A stretch of 58,779 bases of DNA, taken from positions 1 through 58,779 of the forward strand of contig MNUP01000123.1 of assembly GCA_001871075.1 (NCBI GenBank), read 5' to 3'. This document shows, piece after piece, positions 6,729-15,991 of the stretch. Each line of letters starts with the position of its first letter. Position 1 is the first letter of the stretch. The DNA is from Candidatus Desantisbacteria bacterium CG1_02_49_89 (GTDB taxonomy: Bacteria; Desantisbacteria; UBA1551). Position numbers and translations under genes: made by a program. Below the pieces are notes generated by a model. That model did no database searches, was not told where the DNA came from, and saw nothing but the letters and a program-made list of their open reading frames with translations.

Positions 6729-7682
6729 ATGGAAAACATATTTTTATACCTCTTGTATTTTGTTTTATTCTCAGTGCTGACAGCGGTCATCGGGCTTCTT
6801 GCCAGCTGGGTTGACAGGAAGGTTACCGCAAGGGTCCAGTACAGGGTGGGACCGCCCTGGTATCAGGGTTTTGCGGACTTCCTCAAGCTGATGGGCAAGG
6901 AAACCGTTGTGCCGGAAGGCGCCAGGTTCACCGGATTCCTGATTTCCCCGCTCATCGGGCTTGCCGGCATAGCGCTTGTTTCAGTCATCGTCTGGGTCGT
7001 AAACCTCAGACTGGCGTCTTCATTCGTGGGGGACCTGATAGTTGTCCTGTACCTCCTTGTCCTGCCTTCACTCGCTGTCATTCTGGGCGCTTCCGCTTCC
7101 CGCAACCCGCTGGCAGGCGTGGGCGCAAGCAGGGAGATGAAGCTGATGCTGGGGTACGAACTGCCGTTTGTCCTGGCAATGATAGTGCCGATTCTCAGGA
7201 GCGGGGGTATGCTCAAGCTGAACGACCTCCTGGTGTATCAGCAGAATAACGGGTCGTTCCTTTCCGGCGGTATAGCTGGAATAAGCATTTCAGGCGCTAT
7301 CGCGTTTATAACAGCGATTATCTGCATGCAGGCAAAACTCACCCTTGTTCCTTTCGACATCCCTGAGGCAGAGACGGAAATAATGGCGGGCGTCTACATT
7401 GAGTATTCGGGACCCGCGCTTGCCGTTTTCAAGCTCACAAAGGCAATGATGCTTTTTACGGTCCCGGCTTTCCTGATAACGGTTTTCTGGGGAGGGATGA
7501 ATTTCAGCTCGCCGATAAACTGGATCCAATCTATTCTTAAATATATCGTTTTACTGGTAATTATTATCCTCATCAGAAACACAAATCCCAGGCTGCGCAT
7601 AGACCAGGCGATGAAGTTCTTCTGGGGCAAGCTTAGTTTCCTTGCGATAGCTGCTCTGATCCTTGCGGTGTTCGGATTTTAA
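6729..7682 (+). CDS. group 4 [NiFe]-hydrogenase membrane subunit (HyfC/EchB/NuoH-like)
   Basis: This 317-residue multi-spanning protein starts MENIFLYLLYFVLFS. It contains the conserved first-loop segment DRKVTARVQYRVGPPW-QG-ADFLKL and the later FDIPEAETEIMAGVYIEYSG, both hallmarks of the NuoH/HycD family that carries the hydrogenase core on the membrane and forms part of the ion path. The start at 6729 is preferred over an upstream in-frame extension, which would run antiparallel in style through the polyferredoxin gene and encodes nothing family-like. About eight membrane segments are visible. Confidence 0.93.
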   Translation: MENIFLYLLYFVLFSVLTAVIGLLASWVDRKVTARVQYRVGPPWYQGFADFLKLMGKETVVPEGARFTGFLISPLIGLAGIALVSVIVWVVNLRLASSFVGDLIVVLYLLVLPSLAVILGASASRNPLAGVGASREMKLMLGYELPFVLAMIVPILRSGGMLKLNDLLVYQQNNGSFLSGGIAGISISGAIAFITAIICMQAKLTLVPFDIPEAETEIMAGVYIEYSGPALAVFKLTKAMMLFTVPAFLITVFWGGMNFSSPINWIQSILKYIVLLVIIILIRNTNPRLRIDQAMKFFWGKLSFLAIAALILAVFGF

Positions 7683-7683
7683 A

Positions 7684-7760
7684 CGTGTCAACGTATCAAC
7701 GTGTCAGCGTGTCAGAGTTTTAATCTGTGTAATCTCGCTTTTGAAATCTGTGTAATCGGC
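7684..7760. repeat. dispersed 75-bp quasi-repeat (cgtgtcaacg units plus atctgtgtaatc units)
   Basis: Four cgtgtca-type units are followed by ttttaatctgtgtaatctcg and ttttgaaatctgtgtaatc. Nearly the same sequence lies before nadC at 46024-46090. It ends 7 bases before the next start codon and replaces the usual Shine-Dalgarno region. Confidence 0.7.
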
Positions 7761-7767
7761 GGTTGAT

Positions 7768-8184
7768 ATGAATTTAAAGACGTGGGGACTGAAAAAATCT
7801 ATCTGGGTTTTTCATGTTTCAAGCGGCGCCTGCAATAACTGCGACATTGAGGTTCTGGACTGCCTCACCCCGAGGTTTGACATAGAGAGGTTCGGAATGG
7901 TGCTCGTGGGAAGCGTGCGCCACGCGGATGTCCTGCTCTGCTGCGGCTCGATTACGAAACAAGCAGCTCCCCGCATAAAGAGGCTGTATGAGCAGGCGGC
8001 AAAACCCTGTTTTGTGGTGGCAATCGGCGGGTGCGCCTGCTCCGGATGCATTTTTAAGGACAGCTATAACTTCGCGGGGCCCTATGATAAGATCATACCC
8101 GTGCACGCCTACATCCCGGGTTGCCCGCCCAAACCTGAGGCAATCCTGGCAGGGGCGGTAAAGCTGCTGAGCACCCTGAAATGA
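7768..8184 (+). CDS. group 4 [NiFe]-hydrogenase small subunit (EchC/HycG/NuoB-like)
   Basis: The 138-residue protein has the proximal [4Fe-4S] cluster ligands of the NuoB/HycG family: C22 and C25 ([10 protein letters not shown]), C89 or C91 within GGCACSGC, and C119 in IPGCPPKPE. The segment [14 protein letters not shown] is typical of group 4 hydrogenases. The cluster passes electrons between the ferredoxin subunits and the [NiFe] site in the large subunit. The short length is normal for Ech/Mbh-type enzymes. Confidence 0.92.
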   Translation: MNLKTWGLKKSIWVFHVSSGACNNCDIEVLDCLTPRFDIERFGMVLVGSVRHADVLLCCGSITKQAAPRIKRLYEQAAKPCFVVAIGGCACSGCIFKDSYNFAGPYDKIIPVHAYIPGCPPKPEAILAGAVKLLSTLK

Positions 8185-8194
8185 GGAAGTAACA

Positions 8195-8626
8195 ATGGAA
8201 AACATTATTAAAAAAGTTAAAGACGGGCTTGGTGGAAAAATCAAGAACTGGGAGGAAAAAAACCCCGGAAGAATTTATATTACCATTGACAAGGAAAACA
8301 TCAGGGAGACAGCGCGTTTTATTTTTGAGGACTGCAAGGCAAGGTTCATAATACTTACGGGGATTGACACGCCGCTCGGTTATGAAAATCTTTACCACTT
8401 TGATTTTGATTCAATCGGGACGGTTGTGACTGTAAAAACTCTGATTCCGAAATCCGCCCCGGAGATAGAATCAATCGCGACGATTATACCAGGGGCAAAC
8501 TTTATTGAAAGAGAAGTCTATGACATGCTCGGAATAAAGTTCATCGGCCATCCAGACCCGAGACGCCTGCTCCTTTCAGATGACTGGCCTGAAGGAGTCC
8601 ATCCGTTAAGGAGAGATTTTAAATGA
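8195..8626 (+). CDS. hydrogenase NuoC-like subunit (EchD/MbhK-type)
   Basis: The 143-residue protein ends with the conserved NuoC-type signature: [40 protein letters not shown], spread over residues about 103-143 (ERE-YDM-G and HPD-RR-LL-DDWPEG-HPLR). In group 4 hydrogenases this subunit bridges the large subunit and the membrane part. The last 4 bases overlap the start of the large subunit gene (ATGA), as usual for this pair. GAGGAAG precedes the ATG at a normal distance. Confidence 0.92.
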   Translation: MENIIKKVKDGLGGKIKNWEEKNPGRIYITIDKENIRETARFIFEDCKARFIILTGIDTPLGYENLYHFDFDSIGTVVTVKTLIPKSAPEIESIATIIPGANFIEREVYDMLGIKFIGHPDPRRLLLSDDWPEGVHPLRRDFK

Positions 8627-9825
8627 AGACAGTAATACCCATCGGTCCTTTTCATCCTTTGCAGGAAGAACCCGAACTTTTTTCGCTTACCCTTGACGGC
8701 GAGACGGTTACGGATGTGGACGTGCGCCTTGGATATAACCACAGGGGCATAGAAAAAATTGCGGAGACCAAAACCTGGGACCAGGATACTTTTCTTATTG
8801 AAAGAATCTGCGGTATCTGCTCCACGTCGCATCCCATCGCATACTGCAACGCGGTTGAGGACTGCGCCGGAATTGAGATTCCCGAAAGGGCGAAATACAT
8901 CCGTTCTATTGTGGGGGAACTTGAAAGACTGCACAGCCACCTTCTGTGGCTGGGGCTCGCGGGACACTTCATAGGATATAATACCTTATTTATGTGGGGA
9001 TGGAAATGGCGTGAGCCGATCCTTGATTTATTTGAGCAGATAACCGGCAACAGAAATCACTATGCGATGATTAAAATAGGAGGGGCAAGAAGGGACATTA
9101 AGAATGAAGATATCCCTTCCATAAGGAAATGCTTGTCAGGCCTTGTTCCCCCGCTTGAAATGATAACGAAGGCAGCGCTTGACGACCCCGTGCTTCACGC
9201 AAGATTGAAAGGCGTGGGTATATTAAAAAAAGAAGATGCAATAAAATATTGCGCGGTGGGTCCAACAGCACGGGCTTCAGGAGTTGCAATAGATGTCAGG
9301 AAAGACGAGCCCCACGCCGCGTACGGCATGGTAAAGTGGAATGTAATTACCCAGGAAGCAGGTGACGTGTTCGCAAAGGCAGTTGTAAGGCTCCTGGAAT
9401 GCTTTGAATCCGTGAAAATAGTACAGCAGTGCGTGGATGGTTTGGAGAAGACAAAAGGGGCTGAGTTTTGCAAAGAAGTTGAAAATATCCCGCCTGGGGA
9501 AGGGATAGGACATTACGAGGCACCGAGAGGCGAGACGTTCCACTATGTGCGCTCTGACGGAGCGAACCGTCCGGTAAGGCACAAGATACGCGCTCCCACG
9601 TATGTAAACCTTCCGTCTTTTAAGGCATCCTGTATTGGCCAGACGATTTCGGATGTGGCAATAACCTTGGCTTCCATAGACCCCTGCTACTGCTGCACGG
9701 AAAGGGTAGCTGTGATTGACCCGAAAACAAGGGCAAAGAAACACATAACCGGGGAAGAGCTGGTAAGGCTCTCGCAGGAAAAAACCCGCAAGATAAGGGA
9801 CGGTCTCCTGAAAGGGAGTATCTGA
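8623..9825 (+). CDS. group 4 [NiFe]-hydrogenase large subunit
   Basis: The 400-residue catalytic subunit keeps all four nickel-iron ligands: RICGIC (C63, C66) and DPCYCC (C355, C358). This separates it from NuoD, where they are lost. The surrounding sequence ([23 protein letters not shown]-type N-terminus) fits the Ech/Mbh/Hyf class. After CTER at 358-361 there are 39 more residues, consistent with a C-terminal peptide cut off by the maturation protease encoded at the end of the locus. It would reduce protons to H2 with electrons from the ferredoxin subunits, or oxidise H2 in reverse. Confidence 0.95.
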   Translation: MKTVIPIGPFHPLQEEPELFSLTLDGETVTDVDVRLGYNHRGIEKIAETKTWDQDTFLIERICGICSTSHPIAYCNAVEDCAGIEIPERAKYIRSIVGELERLHSHLLWLGLAGHFIGYNTLFMWGWKWREPILDLFEQITGNRNHYAMIKIGGARRDIKNEDIPSIRKCLSGLVPPLEMITKAALDDPVLHARLKGVGILKKEDAIKYCAVGPTARASGVAIDVRKDEPHAAYGMVKWNVITQEAGDVFAKAVVRLLECFESVKIVQQCVDGLEKTKGAEFCKEVENIPPGEGIGHYEAPRGETFHYVRSDGANRPVRHKIRAPTYVNLPSFKASCIGQTISDVAITLASIDPCYCCTERVAVIDPKTRAKKHITGEELVRLSQEKTRKIRDGLLKGSI

Positions 9826-9832
9826 GGCAGAA

Positions 9833-11065
9833 ATGGACTGTGTTCTAGGATGTTTGAATAATCTTTTTATGGTTGACGCCACGGGATGGATATTCGGTTC
9901 CGTGTTTGCGCTCATAGGCGTCCTCTCGCTCATATATTCGTTTTCGTATATGAAGAAATATGCCAATCTCGCGGAATACTACGGCGTCTTTGTAATGATG
10001 ATCCTCTGCCTTGTGGGCCTGTCTTTCTCCAGGAACCTTCTCCTTATATATATGTTCTGGGAACTGATAGCCTTCTCCACCTGGCGGCTTGTGGGTTTCC
10101 ACAGAGAACCGGGAAACCTGCTGATTGCGGACAAGGCTTTCCTCGTTATGTTCTTCGGTTCCTGCATGATGCTCCTTGGGTTTGCGCAGTTGTACCTTGA
10201 ATTCAAGACTTTTGACATCATGCTGATGCGGGGGCTGAAACCTTCCAGTTCCGCAATGCTCTTTATATTCGCGGGCATAATAGCGAAATCAGCCACACTG
10301 CCGCTTCATACGTGGCTTGCCGATGCCCACCCGGTGGCTCCTTCACCCATGAGCGCGGTGCTGTCAGGCCTGGTCGCAAAAGTCGGTATTTTAGGATTTG
10401 TCCGCATTTTTGTTCAGACTTTCGGGTGGACAGGCAACTGGATTTTAATCCTCGCTGGGATCAGTTCTCTGGCTGCCGCAGGCGCCGCGATGGTTGAAAA
10501 CGATATGAAGAGAATCATCGCCTACTCAACGGTGAGCCAGCTCGGGTATATTTTCCTGGGGCTTGGCCTGATGACGGAGATGGGTGTAACCGCGGGCATC
10601 CTCTATTTCATGGCACATGCCGTTGCCAAGGCAGGATTGTTCCTCTGCGCGGGCATTGTTGAGCGTGCGACAGGCGAGAGGGATATACGCAGGCTCGGCG
10701 GGCTTATAAAGACAATGCCGGTGACCGGAATTTCGTTCCTGTTCTGCGCCCTTTCAATTATGGGGATCCCGCCGTTCTTCGGTTTCTATCCGAAACTCGG
10801 GACGATAATGGGCCTTGTTGAAAGCGGTCATCTGGGCATGGCGTTTCTTGCGGCTGCCATAGCCATTATGAGCGTGCTGTATTTAACCAGGATATTCAGC
10901 TCAATTTTCCTCGGATCCGGAAGCCGGGAGCTTGCCCCTGCCAGGGAGGGAACTGTCCTGATGCTTGCGGTCGTTGTAATACTTGCAGCCCTGTCCCTGC
11001 AGATGGGTCTGTTCATAAACGTGCCGCTCGGTTTCGTGAATGCCGCAGTTGCCGCAATAAAATAA
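9833..11065 (+). CDS. antiporter-like proton/sodium-translocating subunit (MrpD/HyfF/NuoN-like)
   Basis: This 410-residue protein has about 12-13 membrane segments. It keeps the charged residues used for ion transfer in this superfamily: Glu in FWELIAF, Lys in IIAKSATLPLHTWL, Lys in SGLVAKVGILGF and His in YFMAHAVAKAGLF. The ADAHPVAPSPMSAVLSG segment is the family signature. It lies directly behind the large subunit and before the Mrp module, so the complex would have three antiporter-like subunits in all. It is shorter than typical MrpD (about 500), lacking some N-terminal helices. Confidence 0.88.
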   Translation: MDCVLGCLNNLFMVDATGWIFGSVFALIGVLSLIYSFSYMKKYANLAEYYGVFVMMILCLVGLSFSRNLLLIYMFWELIAFSTWRLVGFHREPGNLLIADKAFLVMFFGSCMMLLGFAQLYLEFKTFDIMLMRGLKPSSSAMLFIFAGIIAKSATLPLHTWLADAHPVAPSPMSAVLSGLVAKVGILGFVRIFVQTFGWTGNWILILAGISSLAAAGAAMVENDMKRIIAYSTVSQLGYIFLGLGLMTEMGVTAGILYFMAHAVAKAGLFLCAGIVERATGERDIRRLGGLIKTMPVTGISFLFCALSIMGIPPFFGFYPKLGTIMGLVESGHLGMAFLAAAIAIMSVLYLTRIFSSIFLGSGSRELAPAREGTVLMLAVVVILAALSLQMGLFINVPLGFVNAAVAAIK

Positions 11066-11084
11066 ATTATTAAAGCGGGTTGCT

Positions 11085-13049
11085 ATGTCGATACTCTTTT
11101 ATTCCGTATTCCTGCCAATTTTGGGCGGTCTGATATGCCTGCTGATCCCGGGCAGGATAAAGATAGTAAAGGAAATAATCGCGCTTCTGTCAAGTTATGC
11201 CGCTTTAGTTCTCGGCATTCTCATTTTCAGGAGCGGAAGCGCGGTATTTGTAAAGGACCTTGGTTTTCTGACGGGATTCTTAAAGATAGACCTTGACCTG
11301 CGCGCGGACAGCCTGAATTCCTTCATCGTTCTTTTTATCGCTTTGTTCGGTTTCCTTATCACTCTCTATTCCCTGAAGCTGATGCCGGGAAAGGAGAGGT
11401 CAAATGAATACTACGCGTACCTCCTGTTTAACGTCGGCGCGGCAACCGGGGCGGTGCTGTCAAATAACCTGCTGATGATGCTGGTTTTCTGGGATATCGT
11501 CCTGCTGTGCCTGTTCGGGATGCTCAGCACCGGCGGAATGAAAGCCGCTTCCGGAAGCGCTAAAAAATCTTTCATAATAATCGCAACAGCCGACTTCCTC
11601 ATGCTGCTGGGCATTCTCCTTGTGTGGTATATGACAGGGACGTTCAGGATTGACGTCATAACAAAGACCCCGTTTGCCGGCGATTTAAAATTAGGTGCCG
11701 TGGCTTTCCTGCTGCTTGCCTGCGGGGCCCTTGCAAAAGCGGGTTCAATGCCTTTCCACACGTGGATTCCCGACGCCGCAACCGAAGCCCCGGTGTCCGT
11801 AATGGCGTTTCTGCCTGCTGCGGTTGACAAGCTGTTAGGGATTTATCTCCTGGCAAGAATCGTCCTCAACCTGTTTGCGATGGTGCCCTGGCTGGGAATC
11901 ATCCTTATGTTCATAGGGGCCTTCACGATCATCGCCGCGGTTATGATGGCTCTGGTCCAGCACAACATGAAAAGGCTGCTTTCCTACCACGCGGTGAGCC
12001 AGGTGGGGTATATGATACTGGGCATAGGCACGGGCAACCCGGTGGGAATCGCAGGCGGTCTTTTCCATATGCTGAATCACACCATCTACAAGTCCTGCCT
12101 TTTTATGGGGAGCGGGGCAGTGGAGCAGAAGACCGGCACGACAGACCTTGAAAAATTAGGAGGGCTTTCTAAAACAATGCCCGTTACTTTTTTTGCAATG
12201 CTGGTGGCGGCGCTCTCCATATCCGGAGTGCCGCCCTTCAACGGCTTTGTTTCCAAGTGGATGATATATCAGGGCGTGATACAGTTCGCCGGTTCCCCGG
12301 CAACCGGCGGGGCAATGAGTTTCCTGAGCTGGCTGTTTCTTGTTGCGGCAATGCTGGGTTCCGCGCTTACGCTGGCGTCTTTCATGAAGTTGATATATTC
12401 AGCATTTTTAGGCCAACCTGTTAACGAGCCTGAAGGCTCTACTCCTGTTAAAGAAGTCGGCTGGACAATGTGGGTTCCCATGCTGGTGCTGGCGGTCCTG
12501 TGTATAGTGTTCGGAGTCTTCGCCCAGATTCCCCTGCGCGGGCTCATAGGCCCGGCTGTCCAGCTCAAATTTCCGGGTGTGCCTGAGGCGCTCAGGCTTT
12601 CCGGATTATGGAGCCCTACCCTCGCGACTGTCCTTATATTCGCAGGCCTGATAATCGGCTATATTATTTACGCCGCGGGAAAGGGAACCCGCCCGAGGAC
12701 CGATGTCTCCTATATCGGCGGTGAAGCCCCGCGCGGCGATATCAACCGCTTCCCCGGGACCGATTTCTACAACACGGTCAGGGAAATGAAGGGTCTTTCA
12801 GGCATCTACAGGGCTGCCGAAAAGAAATACTTGGATTTCTATGAGTGGGGAATAGGTTTCTTGAAAGCAATAGGGCATATCCTCTTCTACTGCGTTGACA
12901 GATTTGTTGACTGGTTGGTTGTCGGAGTTGGACGCCTTGCAAGGTTTTTCTCGTGGATCTTGAGGGAAGTCCACATAGGAGCCCTTCCCACTTATCTTGC
13001 CTGGTGCCTGATAGGGTTCGGTATTATATTATATGTTCTTGTGCGCTGA
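11085..13049 (+). CDS. antiporter-like subunit, MrpA N-terminal/NuoL type
   Basis: The 654-residue membrane protein contains the superfamily core (CGALAKAGSMPFHTWIPDA at about residues 215-233, and FHMLNHTIYKSCLFMGSGAVEQ). It also has a long C-terminal part with YIGGEAPRGDINRFPGTDFYNTVREM, as in NuoL/HyfB-like subunits of membrane hydrogenases. At the TM5 position the usual Glu is replaced by Asp (VFWDIVLLCLFG). With the next gene it takes the place of MrpA, split into two proteins. The ribosome-binding site is weak. Confidence 0.85.
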   Translation: MSILFYSVFLPILGGLICLLIPGRIKIVKEIIALLSSYAALVLGILIFRSGSAVFVKDLGFLTGFLKIDLDLRADSLNSFIVLFIALFGFLITLYSLKLMPGKERSNEYYAYLLFNVGAATGAVLSNNLLMMLVFWDIVLLCLFGMLSTGGMKAASGSAKKSFIIIATADFLMLLGILLVWYMTGTFRIDVITKTPFAGDLKLGAVAFLLLACGALAKAGSMPFHTWIPDAATEAPVSVMAFLPAAVDKLLGIYLLARIVLNLFAMVPWLGIILMFIGAFTIIAAVMMALVQHNMKRLLSYHAVSQVGYMILGIGTGNPVGIAGGLFHMLNHTIYKSCLFMGSGAVEQKTGTTDLEKLGGLSKTMPVTFFAMLVAALSISGVPPFNGFVSKWMIYQGVIQFAGSPATGGAMSFLSWLFLVAAMLGSALTLASFMKLIYSAFLGQPVNEPEGSTPVKEVGWTMWVPMLVLAVLCIVFGVFAQIPLRGLIGPAVQLKFPGVPEALRLSGLWSPTLATVLIFAGLIIGYIIYAAGKGTRPRTDVSYIGGEAPRGDINRFPGTDFYNTVREMKGLSGIYRAAEKKYLDFYEWGIGFLKAIGHILFYCVDRFVDWLVVGVGRLARFFSWILREVHIGALPTYLAWCLIGFGIILYVLVR

Positions 13050-13058
13050 ATCGCATAG

Positions 13059-13108
13059 GTAGTGGCAGAGCTTGCTCTGCAATTGAGACGAGTAAACTCG
13101 TCCACTAC
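13059..13108. repeat. GTAGTGG...CCACTAC double-hairpin repeat
   Basis: The outer ends gtagtgg and ccactac are inverted. Inside are two hairpins, gcagag-cttg-ctctgc and gacgagt-aaa-ctcgtc. The first hairpin recurs at 18150-18172 within the protease gene. The reading frame of the next gene would run through it if an upstream start were used, but the real start is at 13122. Confidence 0.75.
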
Positions 13109-13121
13109 AAAAGGTGTTAAA

Positions 13122-13655
13122 ATGTTGTTAATCATTCTTCTAATCTTTATGATCGCGGGTTCAATAATCGCCCTTGAGACAAAGAACCTCCTTTCCGCGG
13201 TAATTGCCGCGGGAGCTGTAGGAGCGGGGGTCTGCATCTGTTTTCTGATGCTTGGAGCACCCGATATTGCGATTACCCAGATGGCTGTGGAAACCCTTTC
13301 CTTGGTAATACTGATCAGGGCAACAATCAGCCGTGATCTGACCCATATTACGGCTCAGAGAGAGGCCGGGGGACTGGTTGCCGTAGGTGTTTTCATGGCT
13401 GTATTTGTGCTTTTTTCGACATTTGCCCTGATGGAAATCCCGCCTTTCGGCAAGCCCCTTATGACAGTCTCTTCTTATTATGTTCAGAATGGCCTTGCCC
13501 AGACAGGGGCTTCAAATATAATTTCCGCAATAATTCTGGACTATCGCGGCTATGATACCCTTGGTGAGGCAACGATTCTGTTTGTCGCTGTTGCCGGCGC
13601 AATTGTGCTTCTGAGGAAGAAGGGCAGAAAAAAAGCAGAGGAAAAAGATGAATGA
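13122..13655 (+). CDS. MrpA C-terminal-like subunit (MbhD/MbhE type)
   Basis: The 177-residue protein joins a DUF4040-type segment (ALETKNLLSAVIAAGAVGAGVCICFLMLGAPDIAITQMAVETLSLVILI, spread over residues 14-63) with the second C-terminal MrpA segment (IISAIILDYRGYDTLGEATILFVAVAGAIVLLR). These correspond to MbhD and MbhE of the Pyrococcus membrane hydrogenase, fused here. The start at 13122 follows AAGGTG; a longer frame begins inside the hairpin repeat and encodes a non-family peptide. The 3' end overlaps the MrpB gene by 8 bases. Confidence 0.88.
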   Translation: MLLIILLIFMIAGSIIALETKNLLSAVIAAGAVGAGVCICFLMLGAPDIAITQMAVETLSLVILIRATISRDLTHITAQREAGGLVAVGVFMAVFVLFSTFALMEIPPFGKPLMTVSSYYVQNGLAQTGASNIISAIILDYRGYDTLGEATILFVAVAGAIVLLRKKGRKKAEEKDE

Positions 13656-14091
13656 TCGTTCGGGTATGACTGTAATAGTCAAGACGGTCGTAAGAATTTC
13701 AGCAAGCCTGATTCTCCTCTACGGGGCATATATTGTCGCGTACGGACAGCTTACCCCCGGCGGAGGTTTTCCCGGAGGGGTTATTCTGGGCGGCGCATTT
13801 ATTCTTCTGTGCCTTGCTTTTGGCAAAGAAACCGCATTCAGGAAACTGAGCGTCAATGCTGCTTCTGTCCTGGACTCCGCGGGAGCATTGATATTCCTTG
13901 GTATCGCGTTGTCGGGGTATGCCTGGGGTGTATTCTTTCTGAATTTTCTGAATAAAGGAATCCCGTTCCATCTCTGGACCGCGGGCATAATTCCGCTTTG
14001 CAACATTGGTATCGGGCTGAAGGTGGGCGCGGGTCTTTTCGGCGCGTTTATCGCCCTGACGGCTTTTAGAGTTGTGAAGAAAGGGGACTAA
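13648..14091 (+). CDS. MrpB/MnhB-like subunit
   Basis: The 147-residue protein has the MnhB domain pattern: LLYGAYIVAYGQLTPGGGFPGG at about residues 18-39 and the later GLKVGAGLFGAFIAL. It has four membrane segments. It sits in the usual Mrp order between the A- and C-type genes, overlapping both (8 bases upstream, 1 base downstream), which shows tight translational coupling. In Mrp antiporters and Mbh-type hydrogenases this subunit belongs to the sodium-translocating half. Confidence 0.92.
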   Translation: MNDRSGMTVIVKTVVRISASLILLYGAYIVAYGQLTPGGGFPGGVILGGAFILLCLAFGKETAFRKLSVNAASVLDSAGALIFLGIALSGYAWGVFFLNFLNKGIPFHLWTAGIIPLCNIGIGLKVGAGLFGAFIALTAFRVVKKGD

Positions 14092-14444
14092 TGATGTTGA
14101 TCTATGTTCTGTGCATGATCCTGTTCGCCATCGGCATATACGGCATAGTTGTCAAGAAGAACCTGGTGAAAATAATCATAAGTTTCTGCATACTTGATTA
14201 CGCGGTGAATTTATTCTTCATACTTATCGGATACAAGAAAGACGGTATTGCCCCCATAATGATGCCCGGGCAGGATAAGGCGCAATTCGTTGCGCAGACC
14301 GTGGATCCGTTACCGCAAGCCCTCGTGCTTACCTCTATAGTCATAGGGCTCGGAATAACCATCCTGATGGTGGCGATAGCTATCAGGCTGTATGATAAGT
14401 ACGGGACCTTTGACGTGATGAAAATGCGCAAATTAAAAGGGTGA
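14091..14444 (+). CDS. MrpC/MnhC (NuoK-like) subunit
   Basis: The 117-residue protein has three membrane helices of the NuoK/MnhC fold: ILFAIGIYGIVVKKNLVKIIIS, the middle helix VNLFFILIGY, and VDPLPQALVLTSIVIGLGITILMVAIAIRLY. The DPLPQALVLTSIVI segment is a clear family signature. The start codon shares one base with the stop codon of MrpB. Confidence 0.93.
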   Translation: MMLIYVLCMILFAIGIYGIVVKKNLVKIIISFCILDYAVNLFFILIGYKKDGIAPIMMPGQDKAQFVAQTVDPLPQALVLTSIVIGLGITILMVAIAIRLYDKYGTFDVMKMRKLKG

Positions 14445-14448
14445 AAAA

Positions 14449-15957
14449 ATGCAGATTTTACCGTTATTCATAGCAATTCCCATGGGCGCCGCTTTTGTCC
14501 TTGCAATGCTGTTGAAAGCAAGGCACAGCGTCGTGGATATTCTTGCAAATGTGGTGACAGCAGTTCTTTTAGCCCTTTCCATAACCCTTATTATGACAAA
14601 AGGGACTATTACTTATGAAATGGGCAGATGGGCTCCGCCCTTAGGCATTGTCCTTGTGCTGGATGGCTTGACTGTTCTTATGCTTCTGATCGTGAACCTC
14701 ATTGCTTTCCTTGCCACAATCTTTTCCATTTCCTATATGGAGAGATTCACTGCCAAAGCAAAGTTCTACTCTATGTTCATGCTGATGCTCACCGGCTTGA
14801 ACGGCGTCATCCTGACAGGCGATATCTTCAATATGTTTGTATTCCTTGAAATTGCTTCGATCGCTTCATATGTCCTTGTTGCTTTTGGGACAGAAGATGA
14901 GGAATTGGAAGCTTCCTTCAAGTACATGGTTATCAGTTCTGTCGGGGGACTCTTTATCCTGTTATCAATTGCCTTATTATACGCGATGACAGGAACGCTG
15001 AATATGGCTCACTTGTCTCAGATAATCTCAAGCCAGAAATCCGGAATAGGATTTCTGTTTACCGCCGCCCTTATGATCACAGGCTTTGCGATAAAGGCAG
15101 CAATTGTTCCGTTTCATGCCTGGCTTCCTGATGCACATCCCAGCGCTCCATCTCCGGTTTCAGCAATGCTTTCAGGGGTCTTCATAAAGACACTTGGCAT
15201 CTATGCGATGATGAGAGTGCTTGTGAACGTGATCGGGATTTCTATCCTGGGCAGGGCATGGGGAATAATGCTTGTGCTGGGCGCGGTTTCAATGGTAATC
15301 GGGGCTTTGCTTGGACTGGGGCAGAAGGATTACAAGAGACTGCTTGCCTATTCCAGCGTAAGCCAGGTAGGTTACATCATCCTTGCATTCGGACTCGGCA
15401 CCCCCCTTGGCTATCTTGCGGCCCTTTTTCACCTTACGAACCATGCTGTTTTCAAAGCCCTGATGTTCTTCAACGCGGGCGCGGTGGAATACGCAACAGG
15501 GACAAGGGATTTGGAAAAAATGGGAGGACTTAGCGAGAAAATGCCTGTGACCGGCATAACCTCCGTGGTTGGCACGCTTTCTATTTCCGGGGTTCCGCCA
15601 TTTAACGGATTCTGGAGCAAACTTCTTATAATAATCGCCTGTATTCAGGCAGGCAGGTTCAGCTACGCGGTTATCGCAATTCTGGTAAGCGTTCTGACCC
15701 TTGCCTATTTCCTTAAGGTTCAACGCCTTGCATTCTTTGGGAAGATAAAGGAAACCCTGTCTAATATTAAGGAAGTCCCGGTGCCTATGCGTGTTTCATT
15801 GATTGTCCTCGCAGTCTTATGCCTGGTCATAGGCCTGGATGCGTTTCGCATCGTGCAGGGCATGGATTCTTCCTGGCTTGTCAGGGTTTTACTTAATCCG
15901 GCAAAAGAAGTTCTTGTTAACGGAACCGGTTACGTATCGTCGATTCTTCCTAAATAG
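14449..15957 (+). CDS. MrpD-like antiporter subunit
   Basis: The 502-residue protein has the full length of MrpD/NuoN-type subunits. It carries the TM5 Glu in FVFLEIASIASYVLVAFG, the TM7 Lys in GFAIKAAIVPFHAWLPDAHPSAP, the TM8 Lys in SGVFIKTLGIYAMMR and the broken-helix His in ALFHLTNHAVFKALMFF. These residues carry protons or sodium in the family. GTGAAAAA before the ATG is weak, but the gap to MrpC is only 4 bases. Confidence 0.93.
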   Translation: MQILPLFIAIPMGAAFVLAMLLKARHSVVDILANVVTAVLLALSITLIMTKGTITYEMGRWAPPLGIVLVLDGLTVLMLLIVNLIAFLATIFSISYMERFTAKAKFYSMFMLMLTGLNGVILTGDIFNMFVFLEIASIASYVLVAFGTEDEELEASFKYMVISSVGGLFILLSIALLYAMTGTLNMAHLSQIISSQKSGIGFLFTAALMITGFAIKAAIVPFHAWLPDAHPSAPSPVSAMLSGVFIKTLGIYAMMRVLVNVIGISILGRAWGIMLVLGAVSMVIGALLGLGQKDYKRLLAYSSVSQVGYIILAFGLGTPLGYLAALFHLTNHAVFKALMFFNAGAVEYATGTRDLEKMGGLSEKMPVTGITSVVGTLSISGVPPFNGFWSKLLIIIACIQAGRFSYAVIAILVSVLTLAYFLKVQRLAFFGKIKETLSNIKEVPVPMRVSLIVLAVLCLVIGLDAFRIVQGMDSSWLVRVLLNPAKEVLVNGTGYVSSILPK

Positions 15958-15991
15958 CGGTTGTTTTTCAGTTTCATAAATCGGAGCCGAG

